64,000 nucleotides of DNA from Piper betle (Eukaryota > Streptophyta > Magnoliopsida > Piperales > Piperaceae), in contig JAURVB010009608.1 in assembly GCA_033002965.1 (NCBI GenBank), positions 241,244-305,243 on the forward strand, given 5' to 3'. Shown piece after piece: positions 62,870 through 64,000 of this stretch. The notes beneath the pieces were generated by a model. That model did not search any database and was not told the origin of the DNA. It saw nothing but the letters and a program-made list of their open reading frames with translations. Position 1 is the stretch's first letter, and the number at the start of each line of letters is the position of its first letter. The position numbers were made by a program, and so were the translations under genes.

Positions 62870-63800
62870 GGGGTGGGCATCGGTCGGACAGACATCAGAC
62901 AAATTATTATCCGCATCCATCCAAAATTTGTCCGACCGACTTCGGACATTGAATTGTCCGCCGGGCCCAAGCAGTATCTACAGACAGTCCAAAACCCTCT
63001 CCGCCACCGCCGCCTGCAATCGTAGGAGGGTTGGTAATGTCAAAGCAGTGGACTGAACAGCCGCGGCGATGGAATTGACGACGCGAGCAGAGAGTATTGG
63101 CGGCGGAATCGACGATGAGCCGCAATTCCAACGTCTTGGAGGTCGGGCGATGGCCGGGGCGCTCAGAGCATCACGGCAACGCCGCGGCAGGAGCCTGGCG
63201 GCAATGATTGGCGGCAGGGCCTGGCGGCGACGATCTGTAGCCGGGTGATGCGGCAACGGCGACCACGACAAGGGGGCGGTGCGGTTTGGACGGGGAAGAG
63301 AAAATGGGTCGGAGGTTTGATTGATGGCAATATCATAAATAAGACTTGACTCACCAATGTCTCGAGTAAATAATAATAACTAACTCAGAATAAATCCTAA
63401 AAAAATCCATAAAATTAGAAAAAAATTCCATAAAATAAAATAAACACTACAATATCATAATGACATTCTAGAACTAATAACCCACCCAAATTCCCCGTAA
63501 CGAATCCTAACGAGGTAAATGGCCTAAACTAATTCCATGATTAACTATATATAAAATAAAAAAATAATTGGCATACTCTCGTATATTCTAATAACTCATT
63601 CTTTTCTGTTGTATTCATGATTGTTCGGGCGCGGGCTCGTCCGCTGGTGCGGGTTAGAGTGTTCCCGCGTCAGGTTGGAAGGGTTCGGTGGGACCGAGGC
63701 GCCCTTGCCGCGCAAAGAGACAGCGGGATGAGACTAAAGAGTCACAAGTATCCAATAACACTTAGACAATTCTTATGCACTCGGTGGGATGGCCATTTCC
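62870..63800 (-). mobile_element. Antisense LTR fragment related to the 28.1-kb solo LTR
   Basis: On the minus strand, 63600-63320 matches 28260-28560 in order: GGGTGGGTTA, TAGTT, TTTTTTTAGGATTTATT, GTTAGTTATTATT, a CTCGAG-containing block and GATATTGCCAT, followed by a GC-rich block (63300-62940) as in the solo LTR. Termini could not be set. It is a diverged fragment in opposite orientation. Confidence 0.65.
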
Positions 63801-64000
63801 AATCCTAATTATTCATTTCCATAAACATATCATGCTTGAATGCATGAAAATTGCAACTGCAATGCTGCTTCAACTTCAGCAGGGAAAGATTGTCTTCCTC
63901 CTCTGAATTGCACTAACTCCTCCAAGGCGTCTCCTTCAATTGCAGCAAACCTTCATCTTCAAATGCAGCGTCCTCATCAAAAGCATGCTGGAGCAGCGTT
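63801..64000. other. Window edge, unassigned
   Basis: Nothing recognisable. The window ends here and any gene could continue beyond it. Confidence 0.3.

Overview
The window is nuclear DNA of a flowering plant. Genes are split by many GT-AG introns and several encode plant-specific or plastid-directed products (PMR6-type pectate lyase, CASP-like protein, NDH factor CRR3, AAF/SPA15-type protein, plant arginine-pathway reductase). Genes sit in AT-rich DNA with LTR relics, a miniature LTR element, a retroposon, foldbacks and a satellite array. I cannot name the species; every gene model was built by eye from reading frames and splice signals.

Layout. 1.3-4.2 kb (minus): GPI-anchored pectate lyase-like gene. 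6.1-6.8 kb (minus): CRR3-like chloroplast NDH factor. 7.2-8.1 kb (minus): CASP-like membrane protein, with an unassigned exon-like segment at 8.5 kb. 10.9-15.4 kb (plus): twelve-exon AAF/SPA15-like gene. 16.3-24.8 kb (plus): decayed MSH2 mismatch-repair gene whose large intron carries a ~2 kb long inverted repeat. 25.5-33.1 kb: repeat belt with a tRNA-like-bearing element, a TRIM-like element, a 2.87 kb solo LTR with perfect 5-bp target duplication, GC-rich foldbacks and stacked hairpins. 33.1-33.7 kb: 3' fragment of an L-gulonolactone oxidase gene abutting a foldback. 34.7-35.8 kb (minus): plant gene of unknown function. 38.7-40.8 kb (plus): intact NOG1 GTPase with a retroposon just downstream. 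42.5-44.8 kb: a ~92-bp satellite whose two halves are in opposite orientation. 45.5-51.2 kb (minus): decayed organellar-type methionine aminopeptidase 1. 52.0-56.5 kb (minus): N-acetyl-gamma-glutamyl-phosphate reductase with a one-base frame break near its 3' end. 56.5-64 kb: repeat-rich DNA with two more tRNA-like-bearing elements and an antisense LTR fragment.

The genes do not form a pathway; this is an ordinary plant gene neighbourhood. The notable biology is the contrast between intact housekeeping genes (NOG1, AAF, CASP-like, pectate lyase) and three decaying genes (MSH2, MetAP1, GULO), which suggests loss of redundant copies, and the inverted-repeat and tRNA-derived elements. I found no CRISPR, operon or bacterial-type system and no convincing previously undescribed enzyme system. 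The best candidates for something new are the promoter-bearing long inverted repeat inside the MSH2 relic, the CGAGT-rich element family with a tRNA-like core, and the mirror-image 92-bp satellite.
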